Assembly: GCF_051622035.1 (NCBI RefSeq)
Contig: NC_135364.1
Span: forward strand, 19,743,001 to 19,807,000
Direction: 5' to 3'
Origin: Arctopsyche grandis
Taxonomy: Eukaryota > Arthropoda > Insecta > Trichoptera > Hydropsychidae
Length of the DNA: 64,000 nucleotides
The position numbers and the translations under genes were made by a program. Shown in pieces: positions 49,138 through 61,298 of this stretch (positions are counted from its first letter, which is position 1; each line of letters begins with the position of its first letter). The notes beneath the pieces were generated by a model. The model saw nothing but the letters and a program-made list of their open reading frames with translations, was not told the DNA's origin and searched no databases.

Positions 49138-49340
49138 ACCAGTTGTTTTAGCCGGCTTCGCTCAGTATTTTTAATATAAACAGTTTAAACATGGCGAATC
49201 TAATAGTAAATATTCATTTGTTCAAATAGTAAATATTCATTTGTTCAAATAGTAAATATTCATTTGTTCAAATAGTAAATATTCATTTGTTCAAATAGTA
49301 AATATTCATTTGTTCAAATAGTAAATATTCAAACTCGATT
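49138..49340 (+). repeat. TTACCCGGCTTCG-family repeat with 23-bp minisatellite
   Basis: Starts AGTTGTTTTAGCCGGCTTCG and passes into about five and a half copies of a 23-bp unit (ATAGTAAATATTCATTTGTT followed by CAA) between 49202 and 49335. The unit corresponds to a single-copy segment of the family elsewhere. Confidence 0.8.
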
Positions 49341-49393
49341 CCATATTGCAAAAAGAGGAGGCTGTCACAGGCACAGCCTCCACATAGTAAACA

Positions 49394-49638
49394 TGGTTAA
49401 CGGACTATTAGTCATATGTGAACCAGTCACAGGACAATCGGTCGCTCTAGATCGGTCACACGTGATCACCCGTCACACTAAAGCTGGTCTCGAGAAAACT
49501 GGTCACACCCTAAAATTGGTCACGAAAAAACTGGTCACACCCAAAAATTAAAAAATTGGTCGCATTTTTGGGTGTGACCGATCTAGAGCGACCGGTTGTC
49601 CTGTGACCGGTTCACATTTGACTAGTAATCACCGAACC
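49394..49638. mobile_element. GGTCACAC foldback MITE, second copy
   Basis: 245 bp, ends TGGTTAACGGACTATTAGTC and, on the other strand at the right, GGTTCGGTGATTACTAGTC. It is flanked by perfect 8-bp duplications AGTAAACA (49386-49393 and 49639-49646). It shares its interior with 29329-29605. Confidence 0.9.
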
Positions 49639-49649
49639 AGTAAACACAT

Positions 49650-50540
49650 AGTAAAAGAGTGAAATGCAACACTAGCAGGCGTCTCCCTTTTTGGTTCACG
49701 CACACTACCGAGACACGTATTCTTCTTGTTTAACGTTTAACGTTTGCGACTTTTTTCATTGCGACTGACCCGACATTGAAACTGACAATCATTTCTATAG
49801 CGTCGATGACATACCAGATCTGGTATGTACTTATGTACATATGTACATATGTTACATAAGATTTTCTTGAAAATTTTATGAAATAATTCATAAGAGAAAG
49901 GAGGGGGCAAAATCTATAATTAGTTAAGTGGAGGCTAGTATTTAAATTAGCAAGAGAAAAAACACATTTTTTTACAATTTTTTCACATTTTTAAAAAAAA
50001 ATACAAGTTTTTCCACAAAACTAAAACAAGTCATTTTAGAATAAATACGACAACTTACCATTAGACGTCAACATGGTCAAAATTGTAGCATTTTTTAAAC
50101 TTGTCTTTAACGATTATTTTTATATACTGGCGCATTTGATTTTTTATACTGACGCATTTGATTTGAATATATGTTGTTGACCAAACCGAGCAAAATGCCA
50201 AAGTTTCAAAACGATCGGAAGAATGTAGGATATCAAAACCAAAATGTTTGTCAGACGAAAGAGCGAAGGCAAACATAGAAGAGGCTTGTAAAAAAATAAT
50301 ACTTTGATAAAAAAATAAAGTTGTATTTTATTCTATATATAATTTTTTACAATCACTTAATGAATTTTATTGACTTGGCAATAAAAATATTTTTACCCCC
50401 AAAATACATCCTAGGTGCGTCACTGAATCAAATTATGCCATCAACTTGCTAACATTCTTATTGGACGTGATTCGAAACAAATTCGTTAGGTAATTTTAAT
50501 AAAGCATCAGAAATTGCTCTTTTTTCATAAAATATTTTTA
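49650..50540. other. Intergenic stretch between arrestins D and E
   Basis: No recognisable gene. A small frame at 50061-50276 contains words shared with the AACGATCGG repeat (4655, 10235). Confidence 0.4.
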
Positions 50541-50552
50541 TTTTAGTTAAAA

Positions 50553-52304
50553 TTATATTTCTTTCTTCTTTTCCACATCAAAATTATAAACTGGATATCT
50601 CGGTGAAAATTCGTTGCTATGATCCCACTCCTCGTGACTCTCCTTCATTCTCTTATCTACTGCGGCTTCTTCATAAGAGGGAGGCACTGAAATAATTTCA
50701 CAACATTTGGTTACTTTATATTTAAACATTACTATAAAAGTGAGGTCAAATACATTTTTCGTACTCATTTCATTGTAAGCGGGTGGTGCACTGGGATCAT
50801 ATGATGATGTTGGTTGTTCTATGTATGTTTGATAATTCGAATGTATGGGAATTGTTCCAATTATGATTGGGGTAATAGATTTCAAATTAGAATGCATACC
50901 AGATACAACAGCTGTAATCTATAAAGAAAATTTAGTTTTATTGTTTTTGATTTTTTTTTTAATATCTATATTACAATATCAATTAATTACAATTCTACAA
51001 TAACTTACTATTAATTCATATTTGACTTTTATAACGGATGACGTTTTAAAACTAGAAGGAGGTAACACTGGTACATGCAATGTTAAATCAACAGTTTTTT
51101 CCTCTCCACGACCAACTCCATCACTTTCGCGGCGGGCCACTTTCCAGGTTTCTGTTTTCGTCTTTGTTAAAGGATGTGTGGCTGTATATACAATTGTCTA
51201 CGATTGAAATATCAGATAAATGTACAGTCAACCATACTATAATACGCTGAATAGCATCCTATAACTTTATGAAGATGTTAAAGCCTTCCAATGTTATAAT
51301 AATATTTTGAGAAGGCTTAGTTAATTCTGTATTATAAACATAAATTAATGAGTAAATATTTAAGTCGTACTTTGATCAGTCCTGCTTTCACGCATTCAAT
51401 TTTGACTTTACTATCATTTTTTAAATTACACGTAACTGGCATATACTGTCCAGAAACAAATCCTGAAAAAGGGATTTGAACTGTCATATACAACGTTCCC
51501 TTTTTAACGCAAAAAAAGTAAAAATTCTTCTGAGTTTCATTTAAGATAGGCAGCTGAAATTTTTGAAGTTTATGAACAATACATAATTTCATTTCATGAT
51601 TAGATACGTACATATATTTTGTACAAATTCTTACATGTTGATTTTACCTTTAAGGTGGGCATTCCGTTGAGATCAATGTGCGACACAACTGTAAAAATAG
51701 TTTTGTAGCACAGATCCATTTTAAATGATCTCTTAAGAGTAATTTTGGCAGTGTAGCGTACATATCCATAATAGCCCTCATAAGATGACGGTAAAGCAGA
51801 TGGTAAAATAATTGTAAAATTGAATTTGTGATCGCCTGCAATTAGATCCGATGTGCCCGCTAAAATTTTTAAAATATTTTATGGGTTTTTTATTTTAAAA
51901 TCAAGCTTAATTTAAATGCGTTAAATTAAAATATTCAATACTCTGCATATGCTGTTCTGCCATCAAGTTATTTGATGTTGTGAAATATTGTTCATTTCCA
52001 GTGTAAGTAACTGTTTTTTCATCGTCTCCAGTTCCTTCTGTTTCAGACCAGCTACAATGGGCCATACCTAATAAATTTATCATTAAAGCTGTAAAGAAGG
52101 ATCACCAGAGATTTTAATATATTGTATTTTTAAAATACTTAAAATAACTTAAATAATTTTTCAAAAAAATAATGATTAATTTTACTAACCATTACATAGT
52201 TTATTTTTGTCTAACGTCAAGTTAACAGTTCCTGTTATAGTTTCTCCACTGTAATATACTGCATGTGGGCGATCAAATATAATACTACACTTTTTCAATG
52301 ACAT
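50553..52304 (-). CDS. Alpha-arrestin E (ARRDC-like)
   Basis: Seven exons, complement(52304..52190, 52088..51942, 51859..51648, 51553..51371, 51197..51009, 50918..50765, 50686..50553), 377 residues, the same length as D. Two PPxY motifs, APPAYNE and PPSYEEA. The last intron is again 78 bp, stop-free and in frame. It differs from D mostly in exon 2 (the GTGDDEKTVTYTGNEQYF region), where D has basic residues (GKHRRTVRYSG). Blocks YYSGETITGTVNLTL, GFVSGQYMPVTCNLKNDSK and ITPIIIGTIPIHS are intact. A TTATCTTATC motif lies 73-82 bases upstream of the ATG. Confidence 0.9.
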
Positions 52305-52376
52305 ATTTTCTTGACAAATTTAGCTGACTTTGATTCAAATGAGGCTATACGTATTGTGATAGACATATGGTATTTA

Positions 52377-52386
52377 TTATCTTATC
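52377..52386 (-). promoter_or_regulatory. GATA-type motif upstream of arrestin E
   Basis: TTATCTTATC, followed about 15 bases farther out by AGATAAT in opposite orientation, the same paired arrangement as in D. Confidence 0.6.
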
Positions 52387-52619
52387 GGAAATATCATATA
52401 AGATAATTTGATTGTACATAAGAGCCCATTATTATGAAGTAGTTATAAGTTATAGTATACTAGTTTTTAAGAATTAATTTTGTAATTGAAGGTTTTTGGC
52501 ATTTTTAAACTTTATTTCAGTTAATACTTACAGATAGTCATAATTTACAACAACACTACTATGCTAAATATGTGAAAAAATAAATTAACATAAATATGGT
52601 AATTTGTGCAAGTAAAATA

Positions 52620-54507
52620 TATCATCATCATCATCATTTACAGCCATTCGCCATCCACTGCTGGATGAAGGCCTCTCCAACACGCTTCCACTCGTCTCTG
52701 TTTTGCGCAACACTCATCCATCTCATTCCGCACATTTTCCTAATTTCGTTCACCCATCTTCCTTGCGGTCTTCCTTTTACTCTTTTGCCTTCTCTCGGGT
52801 ACCATTCAAGCACTTCTTTTGTCCACCTTTCGTCCATCCTCCTAGCTACGTGACCCGCCCATTGCCATTTCAATCTCTTCACTCTATCCACTATGTCCAC
52901 TACCCTTGTCATATTTCTCACCCACGTGTTCCGCTTCCTGTCTTTCCTCGTTATGCCAAGCATACAGCGTTCCATACTTCTTTGAGTGCATTGGATTTTA
53001 TTTTGCATCTTGGCGTTCAGTGTCCAAGTTTCACATCCACACGTCATCACTGGCAAAACGCATTGATCAAAGATCCTTTTCTTCAGGCAGAGTGGCATTT
53101 TTGATTTAAAAACAGCATTCATCCGTCCAAATGCACTCCATCCTAATTTCATACGTCTCTTTATCTCTTCATTTTTACTACCAGACATGTCAATTATTTG
53201 ACCTAAATATAAATAATTATTTACTACTTCTACTGGTTTATCATCTAAGGGGATGCTATCAGGCATGCAATAACTATTGAACATTAGTTTAGTCTTATCT
53301 ACGTTAATTTTTAATCCTACTTTTCTACTTTCCCTGTCCAGCTGTGTTAGTCTGATAAGTAGGTCAGCTGAATCACGAGCTACTAAAACTATATCGTCTG
53401 CGAACCGAAGGTGACTCAAAAAGCGACCATTGATGCTTACTCCGGCTGTATCCCAATCCAATTTCCTGAAAACTCCCTCAAGCACCGCATTGAATAACTT
53501 GGGCGAGATTGTATCTCCTTGTCTTACTCCTTTTCCTATACTAAATCTATCTGTACCTGAAAAAATTTTAACCGAAACTGTGGCATTCTTATATATTGCA
53601 GCTAACAGTCCCACATAGGGATCCGGCACTCCCTTTGTTTTTAGAGCGTTAAGTACTACATTATGACTAACTGTATCGAAGGCTTTCTCATAATCGACGA
53701 AACCTAGGCACAATGGCCGTTGATATTCGTTGGCGCGCTCGATTAGTTCGCCAACTACTTGGAGGTGGTCCATTGTGCTGAAATTTGCCCTAAACCCTGC
53801 CTGCTCTATAGGTTGGTTCTCGTCGAGGATATTCTTCAGCCTTTCTGTAATAACCTTCGTGAAGAGCTTGTAGACCGCTGAAAGTAGACTAATGGGTCGG
53901 TAGTTCTTGATATCGCTTTTGTCGCCTTTTTTGTGTATTAAAATGATAGTTGCGTTATTCCATCCTTCTGGTATAGCTTGGTTCTGGATGCATTTGCTGA
54001 AAAGCCTAGCTAAGATATTAATTAGGGGGGGGGCCGCCACATTTTAGTAAGTCAATGGGAATATTATCTTCCCCTGGGGTTTTACCGTTCTTTGCAGTTT
54101 TTAGCGCGGCCTCTACTTCGCTAGGCAATACTGCAGGAACCCTTTGGCCGTATGTCGATTCCGGAACGGGAAATTGACCGTTGTTGTTCTCGTAAAGTTT
54201 TGCATAGAACGTATAAACTCTGTCTATGATCTCTTCTCTATTCCTAATTATTACTCCGCTCTCTGATCTGATTGCGATCATTTGGTTTTTGCCTAAGAAA
54301 AGATCTTGTTTGCACTTTTTCAGGCTACGGTTATTCTTAATGGTATTTTCTATTAGCTTGCTGTTAAAATCCCTGACATCCCTGACTATTCTCTTCTTAA
54401 TTTCCTTATTTACTAGATTGTATTCTTGCTTATTATTATCCCTATCTAACTTCCTTTTATGCTTAATTAGATTTTTGGTTTCCTCTGAAATTTTGCTTAG
54501 CTTAAGT

Positions 54508-54515
<8 letters not shown>
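52620..54515 (-). mobile_element. RTE-clade LINE, 5'-truncated
   Basis: The main frame at 52634-54040 has a reverse transcriptase (PISLLSAVYKLFTKVI, GFVDYEKAFDTVSHN, KGVRQGDTISPKLFNAVLEG, catalytic LRFADDIVLVA) and the RTE-type C-terminus (RLKWQWAGHVARRMDERWTK). Its upstream part continues in another frame (54018-54515), shifted at a G-run near 54026, so the copy is not translatable as one protein. No endonuclease domain is left; the 5' end stops at the TA repeat at 54509. A short (ATG)n-like 3' tail in minus-strand sense at 52620-52637 is typical of RTE elements. Confidence 0.9.

Positions 54516-54557
<42 letters not shown>
54509..54557. repeat. (TA)n microsatellite
   Basis: TA run between the truncated RTE and the hAT-like element. 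With the run at 55822-56063 it forms the two flanks of that element. Confidence 0.9.
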
Positions 54558-56067
<1,510 letters not shown>

Positions 56068-56083
56068 CTTTGACTTCACGGTA

Positions 56084-59064
56084 TCACTCTTTCATCTGAT
56101 CAATATATGAGGGGGGTGCTAAAATTGCAAAATAATAATTAATAAATTAAGTACTGATACCGAAAATATACAATAATAATCAAAATGTCCTACCAAATCT
56201 TTGACTAGTAGCAGAAATACGTGACGTTTCATCAGTATTGTTTAATGGAACTGTACCAATTACAATTGGTATATCAAAATCAAAGTTAGTGTGCATTCCA
56301 GTTACAACTATAGATACCTTAATAGATTTTATACATATACATATTAAATCAATAAAAAAATTCTATTTAATATTTACTAAATAAATTTTAAAAAAAATGT
56401 CTATTGTTACCTTTAATTCATAAGAAAAAACAATAATTGAGCATGTGTAACTAGTGGGTAATAGTTCGGGTATATCTAAGTGTGTTTCATATGTTTTATT
56501 TGCCTGTTTTTCTACTCCAGGACCAACCCATTTCGCTACTTTTATAATTTCCTTATTTTTCCGCTTAGAGGGAAAACTTGAATGATATACTATTGTCTGA
56601 AATTAAAAATATACACACATACATATATTATTACTAGACAATGCCAGTGTTGCTCCAGCTATTGAAAGTTGTAAAAAAACTGTAAAAAGCTTAATTGCCA
56701 AGAAACTTTGTAGTCTACATATGTATGTAGTCAAGTCACAGTACCGTGAGATGCTATACGAAATTTGGTTAGTGGCGTAGCTACCGCGCCCGCAGAACCC
56801 GCAATGCGGAGGGGCGCTGAGTCTTGGGGGGCGCCACAAAGCGGCGCGCCTTTTTTACTGATTTTTTAATTTGTTCTGTAATTTCTTTGTAATATTTTTT
56901 TTAAAAACCTCTAATTTTTCAACCTATTTGCATCTCGTTTTATTGTATGTACTATATGTACATACATTATTATATTTTGAATTCATCCTCATTGTGTAAT
57001 TGATCTATGCTAATAGGGCTAGAAGACTGTCGTCTTTTTCCATTTTTTGAACGTCAGTGCCATTTTTCAACCTATTTGCTGAGAATCCTCTCTTATTCTT
57101 GTATATTTACTTTATCTATGTTCGTAGTAACAATATATGAATATTTCTAATGAAATACAAGATGATGATCTTTACATATATATTGGACATGTGAAGCAGC
57201 TTCATGAGGATATGCAAGTTAGATTTAATGATATTATACATAAATCTAAATATTCCAAATAGGGTGATTGATCAATTTAGTGTGAATGTAATTGATATTG
57301 ATATCGAATTGCAAGAAATCAGAAACATCTGCAAGTCTAATATGAATGCACAAGTAAGATTCATATAAGAAACATCTAATATGAATGCACAAGTAAGATT
57401 TAAAATCAGTATAGATAATTTTTGGATCAGCACTGAAATAGCGAGTGTATTTCCACTTCTAGCTTACATCAGGCACAAAGATCACACTAAATTAAACTAT
57501 CTTTCAATTTATCACTTTCAATTTATTACTTATTTTCAATTTATTACTTTATTGACAATTTAATACTTATTTTCAATTTATTACTTATTTAACAATTTAT
57601 TACTTTATTATCAATTTATTACTTAAATCATTTTCTTATAACGAAAGATTGAAAATAATGAATCTCACTACATTGAAGACGAGAAGAATAAGAAGCCATT
57701 TAATCGTAGTCTTAAATATTAAATAATCATTATAATTGTCATATGTATGTCCAAACTTATTACTTTCAATGAAAAACTCATCTTAGAGGTCACTCCCTAA
57801 GACTCCAAAAAGAAAAAAAATGAATAAATTGATCAGAGATTCGTAAATAAGGTATGAATTATTAATTTGGAAAGTTATTTTGCTGTAAGGATAATAATAT
57901 AATATGAATATATGGGGGGGGGGGGGGGCGCCTGGAATTCGCTACGCCACTGAATTTGGTAGTTCTAAATATTGAAAACTGAAAATTTGCATAATGGACT
58001 AACAAACATTGATCTTCATATAGTAGATTTTCGTATGAAATGAAATGTGATTGTTTACTTACAATAATGATATTTACCTTAACGAGTTTTATTTTTACTG
58101 TTGCTATTTCAACTTTAGAATCATTCCGTAGACAATATTTTATAGGTAGTATTTGTCCAGATACATATCCCGAAACAGGAATTTCAAATTTAACGTCCAA
58201 AGAGCCTTTGTTCATCAGCAAAAAATTAAAATTTTTACTAAAAGCATTTTTAACGGGTAACTAGAACACAAGAATATTTGTACAATGCATATTTTCTAAA
58301 TTTTTAGATTTTGTATACAATATTTTAATATTACGTATACACAAGATTTATATTTTAGGCACATATACAACATTAAAATCATGTACATACTTGTACACTT
58401 GGAAGAGTATTCAAATCTACAACGGCGAGGACATTCAATACAAATTCACTCGTTGAATCAAACTTGAAGGGACGTTTTAGCACAATTTGTGCTTTGTATT
58501 TAACTTTTCCATGATTACCACGGAATGAAGAAGGTGCACTCCTTGGCAAAATGAATGAAAAAGGGAGACGGTGAACACCGGCTGTTAATTTTGCAGTGTC
58601 TAAAATCGAAATATATATAAGTATCACATATTTCTTCTAATATGTGTATAGTACAATATACATAGTTACAGTTTTCAGCATTAAATTTACCTGTTTGCTT
58701 TTGTATTAAGTTAGTTTGTGTTTCAAAGTATGTTTCTTTGGCTGTATAAGTTGTACTATCGTCATTAGAACCATCCGTCCACCTGCATTCAGCATATCCA
58801 AATATTTTTAATATGAGCTCTGAAATAAATTTGCAATATTTTTTATATGAATATATGTATTGTGGCAACAGTCAATATTAACAAACGTTTTAATAATGCA
58901 CAGGAAAATATTTTAGTAATACATTTAGTATAGGTCGACATGTTACCTTGTATTTTTTGTGATTTTTCCAAAGTTACAATTACATTTCCCGTCACCGTTT
59001 GACCTGCATGAATTACTCCTTTTTCGTAATTATGAAAACTTAGATCACACACTTTCGAAGACAT
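56084..59064 (-). CDS. Alpha-arrestin F, short-tailed
   Basis: Seven exons, complement(59064..58947, 58819..58691, 58599..58391, 58260..58078, 56596..56411, 56317..56194, 56118..56084), 327 residues. More diverged than the others: [20 protein letters not shown] in exon 1, [20 protein letters not shown] in exon 3, [20 protein letters not shown] in exon 4. The tail is short: exon 6 lacks a PPxY, and exon 7 is only 35 bp, [11 protein letters not shown] then stop, giving one PPxY. The usual acidic WD(H/R)S-PVY tail is absent, and a long TA repeat follows about 20 bp after the stop, so a repeat insertion may have shortened the tail. Intron 4 holds a hAT-like element (56770-57952). A TAATCTTATCT motif lies about 70 bases upstream. 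Confidence 0.8.
56770..57952 (+). mobile_element. hAT-like non-autonomous element in arrestin F intron 4
   Basis: Tips TAGTGGCGTAGC and GCTACGCCACTG with an exact 8-bp target duplication AATTTGGT (56762-56769, 57953-57960). Length is 1183 bp, with a G-run near the right end and several CAATTTATTACTTATTTT tandem units around 57500-57625. No intact transposase. Confidence 0.9.
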
Positions 59065-59132
59065 TGTTATTGTTATAATTCAACAAAACTGATTATTGAT
59101 ATACTGAGGTGTGCAACACGACCTTATTGGAA

Positions 59133-59143
59133 TTAATCTTATC
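59133..59143 (-). promoter_or_regulatory. GATA-type motif upstream of arrestin F
   Basis: TAATCTTATCT, 69-79 bases upstream of the F ATG; one base differs from the cluster motif and one WGATAR core remains. Confidence 0.5.
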
Positions 59144-59528
59144 TCGAATATGTATTATAAAAATTTTCCCCATCAGTCATACAGTCACCATATACATATG
59201 TGCATATATTCCAAGAAATGTTGAAACTTGTTTACAACTTCACAGCATAGTATTATTCATATCGTCACCGTTGCTTGAAGGTGAACGTGCGGTTGCGGTT
59301 ACTCATTATCGAAGTAAAACGTTACCCAAAGTAAAAACTTTTGTTTCGCGCACGTCAGTAAAATCTCGAACACGGAATATCTGGCACCTAAAAACTCCAT
59401 CAATCCACGCGAAATATTGTTCTAACGAGAACTCGAGTGTCAGAAATTCCGTATTCGTAATTTTTGTGGAACCATTTTTGCGATTGTGCGAATGGGATGT
59501 TTTCTGTACGACATTTTCCTGTGTAAAC

Positions 59529-59732
59529 GTCTGTTCATACCTATCCAGCACGACCCGAATCCTGCGAGTACGGACAGTATTCTTTAGTACAATCTATATG
59601 GACGCGCATGAATGCGTAAATGCGCATGGGCGAATGAAGTATGAATACGTCCATATAATGTATCAAAGAATACTATCCGCACTTGCAGGACACCTGCAGG
59701 ATACGGGTCGTGCTGGATAGGTATGAACAGAC
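59529..59732. mobile_element. 204-bp foldback element
   Basis: 28-base perfect terminal inverted repeats (GTCTGTTCATACCTATCCAG then CACGACCC) continue imperfectly inwards (CGAATCCTGC with GCAGGATACG). No clear target duplication. A related remnant is at 36863-36985. Confidence 0.8.
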
Positions 59733-59919
59733 CTTAACGAGTTTTTATGCGATAGGATACCGCGCGAGCGATTTTCGTAGCAGCGATTATCCTGGTAGTG
59801 ATTCACACCGAACTTTAGATACATATCCGAGTATATGTTTCGTTTTACTACATTTATAAATAAACATTTTTAAGAGTCTCATATCTTCAATCCTTTGATA
59901 TTTATCCCAATGCCAATGG

Positions 59920-60094
59920 CTACGTCCACACTACCGATATCTACACCCGATATTTACGAATTTTTCCATAACCAGTTCCTAAATAGCAACCACAGGTTGC
60001 AATATGGTAACTGGATATGGAAAATTCGAAAATATCGGGTGTAGATATCGGTAGTGTGTACGTAGATATCGGTAGTGTAGATATCGGTAGTGTC
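59920..60094. mobile_element. Foldback element with GATATCGGTAGTGT units
   Basis: The left arm starts CTACGTCCACACTACCGATA at 59920. The right arm is its near-exact inverse ending at 60065, followed by two further direct copies of GTAGATATCGGTAGTGT up to 60094. The central loop holds CAACCACAGGTTG. Confidence 0.75.
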
Positions 60095-60243
60095 GTCTCA
60101 GGTAATAGACGGCAATACAAAAAATAATTTACTTTTTATTTAATAGCAATCCATGACGATTCTAGCAAAACATTATACAAATTCTAGAGGAGAACCGAGT
60201 CTCCTTGAATACATTTTTTTTAATATTGTATTTATATCATGTA

Positions 60244-60513
60244 TGTGGGATTTTATGTGTGTGAGTGAATTATGTAATGAGTAATGTTGAGGAGTGATGT
60301 ACAAACAGTGGTACACGTGAGTGTACACTGTATGTGAGTTGGCAGAAGTGTGACGCCAACTGAGAGTTAGTAGACGAGCCGTTGGCCGGATGGCCACCGG
60401 TAGGTGCGTACGCGCACGTGTGTATACTTAATGTACAATAAACGTACATTGATGGACCAACATCGTCTTTCATTATCTCTCCCGCAATCCTCCCTATATC
60501 TTCGAACTCTACA
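60244..60513 (+). mobile_element. Solo-LTR-like sequence, 270 bp
   Basis: Begins TGTGGGATTTTATG and ends AACTCTACA, with 4-bp direct repeats TGTA at 60240-60243 and 60514-60517. An AATAAA is present near 60439. No internal retroelement sequence adjoins it. The family is not certain; 4-bp duplications and TG...CA ends fit Ty3/Gypsy. Confidence 0.6.
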
Positions 60514-60519
60514 TGTATT

Positions 60520-60880
60520 ATTCAGATTTTTTGAGATTCATAACAAAGCTTTTTCATTAAAAGGAATCGAGATTTAGAATTTGTCTGCTGCAAAAACTAT
60601 TGAAGTTAAATATGTTGTCAGTAAGACTATTACTTACATTATAGGAATAAACATGAAAAATCACAACCTGTGCATAATTTTTACATTGGAAACGAGGGAA
60701 TTCAGACGTTTATCAGTATTTGATGCCTTTTTTATTAACCTCTTCTTACTTTCACTTACGATCACTAGTCAAAATAAAGTAAAAAATTTGGCTATTATTA
60801 TGAATATATTCCGACAACAATTTTTCACATTGGCCACTGGCGTCAATATATATGGATTTAATAGAAGATATCAAGAAAAA
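60520..60880. other. Intergenic stretch between arrestins F and G
   Basis: AT-rich, with no recognisable domain in the plus-strand frame at 60581-60931. Confidence 0.4.
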
Positions 60881-60881
60881 T

Positions 60882-61260
60882 GGGTGACCGTGAAAAAGTC
60901 GAAAATATTCGTTTATCATGCATACATATGAAAAACGGTTAGTATATATATCAGTGGCGTGCGGTAAAACTCTCTCTCCCCCCGTCGTACATCCTCATTT
61001 AATTCGCGCGAGCAGGATACAACAGGAACAAGAGGAACAGGCTTTTCCTCCCGTATCCTGCGCGCGCACATTAAACAAGGCTGTGTGACAAAAAGAGAGA
61101 TAATTTCACCGCATGCCACTGATATACATATATTATACATATATGTATACATAGTACCGTTTACCATGCACCCTTTTTTTTTGATCTTTCGATTTTCGAT
61201 CTTTGCCTTCCGATATTTGCTTTTTCGACCTTTTCACTTTCGGTCCCATGAGGTAGACCC
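60882..61260. mobile_element. Composite nested MITE (copy 2) with 9-10 bp target duplication
   Basis: Outer ends GGGTGACCG and GGTAGACCC. It is flanked by AAGAAAAATG at the left (overlapping the first G) and again at 61261-61270, giving a 9-10 bp duplication. The inner element at 60952-61121 has tips CAGTGGCGTGCGG and CCGCATGCCACTG and contains part of the 1260-type palindrome. The right edge is 38 bp downstream of the arrestin G stop codon, so the element probably lies in that gene's 3' UTR. Confidence 0.8.
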
Positions 61261-61298
61261 AAGAAAAATGTATGTGTCTAAAATGAAACAATGCACAT

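Noticed and set aside
49202-49335. CRISPR-like array of 23-bp repeats
   Set aside because: The units are directly adjacent without spacers and lie in an insect repeat, so it is a minisatellite.
59109-59720. 203-codon plus-strand frame upstream of arrestin F
   Set aside because: It ends inside the foldback element and spans the arrestin F promoter region. No domain and no compositional sign of coding.
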